Positions 13,172-13,972 of a DNA stretch of 13,972 nt are shown here, piece after piece. The notes below the pieces were generated by a model. That model did no database searches. It was not told the origin of the DNA and worked only from the letters and a program-made list of their open reading frames with translations. The position numbers and the translations under genes were made by a program. The stretch lies in the NCBI GenBank assembly GCA_937874815.1, contig CALNBW010000466.1:1-13972 (forward strand). The letters are read 5' to 3'. Numbering within the stretch: the first letter of the stretch is position 1; every line of letters starts with the position of its first letter. Source of the stretch: an uncultured Bacillota bacterium (GTDB lineage Bacteria > Bacillota > UBA994 > UBA5500).

Positions 13172-13972
13172 TCACTTGGCCCTCTTATCTAAGAAGTAGG
13201 CCACGTTGCCAACGATTATGAAAGCAATAATGAGCAAGTGACCCAGGGACTGGGCGTCCATCTTAGCAACAGAGGGACCCGGTTTACCCATGACGGTTTC
13301 GTATTCAGCAGCGCCGCGCATACCACCCAAGAGAGCCTTGACCTGCCCAGCGTTCACGAAAGGCATTGTCTGAGGAACACTAACGGTTACACAGGCTGCT
13401 AAGAAGTTGATGTCTAACGAGCCCTGCACTTGGCGCACCCACTCCTGGATACCAGGATTACCGGCGGAAAAGTCGATAACCGCGGCAAAGTCGCGCGTAT
13501 CCTTAATCCCCTTCATGATGGATAGAGAGCTGGTGGCGTTATTATGGAAGTCCTTGGTGGCCTGGCCCATGACATCCTCGCCAAAACGCTTAATGGCTGA
13601 TTCCCCACCGGGAATATAGCCGAGATTAGCGAAATGCACGCCATACTCGTAACCCTGCGCCTCGTAAACTTGAATCAGCTGCTCAGCTAACATGGGCCCT
13701 CCTTCCCAGAAGGCGATGAAAACCACGTTAACACCCTTATCCATCATGTGCTGCATAACGGCAGTAGCTTGCGGGTGGATGTCGGGGCCACCACTGGGAT
13801 CGTAGTCCATCGAGAAAAGCACTTTTTCACCAGCTGGAATCGCGTCCATGATGTGAAAGAACTTCTCAGCCTGAGCGCCAGTGGAAATCGGAATACCGAA
13901 AGGTTTGATCATCGGTATTGCCGTTGCTAGAATGAGCAGGACATAGATGATCCGGCGGTCAATGTTCTGGAG
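13172..13972 (-). CDS. Unknown membrane protein, 5' end cut by window edge
   Basis: The frame is open from the right edge to TGA at 13172, giving at least 266 residues. An ATG at 13912 exists, but the 20 codons before it are in frame and encode IDRRIIYVLLILATAIPMI, a basic patch plus membrane helix. The real start therefore lies beyond the window. The middle (about 50-215) looks like a globular alpha/beta domain, with EKVLFSMDYDPSGGPDIHP, VNVVFIAFWEGGP and LGYIPGGESAIKRFGEDV. The C-terminus has a second membrane helix (LLIIAFIIVGNVAYFL) and a KRAK end. Two helices flanking one domain suggest a protein held in the membrane at both ends. I do not recognise the family. It is in an operon with the gene at 12532. 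Confidence 0.85.
   Translation of the reverse strand, partial: LQNIDRRIIYVLLILATAIPMIKPFGIPISTGAQAEKFFHIMDAIPAGEKVLFSMDYDPSGGPDIHPQATAVMQHMMDKGVNVVFIAFWEGGPMLAEQLIQVYEAQGYEYGVHFANLGYIPGGESAIKRFGEDVMGQATKDFHNNATSSLSIMKGIKDTRDFAAVIDFSAGNPGIQEWVRQVQGSLDINFLAACVTVSVPQTMPFVNAGQVKALLGGMRGAAEYETVMGKPGPSVAKMDAQSLGHLLIIAFIIVGNVAYFLDKRAK

Noticed and set aside
13172..13912. Treating ATG 13912 as the true start of the last gene
   Set aside because: The frame stays open to the window edge and encodes a membrane helix just before this ATG.

Overview
The window (roughly 50-55% G+C by eye) looks like chromosomal DNA of an endospore-forming Firmicute, most likely of the class Clostridia (Peptococcaceae/Moorella-like). 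It carries three spore genes (gpr, ypeB, sleB) together with the order comEA ... comEC - holA - rpsT - gpr, which is the conserved com/rpsT/gpr neighbourhood known from Bacillus subtilis (comEA-comEB-comEC-yqzM-holA-rpsT-gpr-spoIIP). Here comEB, yqzM and spoIIP are not found. Instead sleB-ypeB plus a small Cys-rich gene sit between comEA and comEC, a YvlD-type membrane gene sits between rpsT and gpr, and a forespore-type unknown gene sits between rpsT and holA. No rRNA, tRNA, CRISPR, transposase or prophage module was seen.

Layout, left to right: a DUF3467-like gene cut by the left edge (-); a 427-bp gap with no convincing gene; gpr and a four-TM YvlD/holin-like gene overlapping by one base (-), ended by a terminator; divergent rpsT (+, TTG start, own terminator); an unknown single-TM protein (+); holA (-); comEC (-); a cluster of strong hairpins; ypeB and a frameshifted sleB (-); a 64-residue Cys-rich protein (-); comEA (-); a PhoR/PnpS-type sensor kinase and its OmpR-family regulator (-); a long nested-hairpin terminator; and two unknown membrane proteins (-), the last cut by the right edge.

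Together: GPR degrades the small acid-soluble proteins on germination, SleB/YpeB degrade the spore cortex, and ComEA/ComEC bind and import DNA. HolA loads the replicative clamp, S20 is ribosomal, and the two-component pair is probably phosphate- or envelope-responsive. The kinase and comEA are only 18 bp apart, so competence DNA binding may be co-transcribed with the signalling pair.

The most useful new observations are these. (1) Three near-identical forespore (sigma-F/sigma-G type) promoters precede the YvlD-gpr pair, sleB-ypeB and the unknown gene at 2500, which puts that unknown gene in the forespore programme. (2) sleB has a frameshift, consistent with a 7-nt loss, in its catalytic domain; the correct C-terminus is still readable in another frame. 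(3) A strong hairpin carries the ribosome binding site of the small Cys-rich gene in one arm and ends in T6, so it could be an attenuator. (4) Several REP-like palindromes and a 26-bp dispersed repeat lie at gene ends. All family assignments were made by eye, without database searches.
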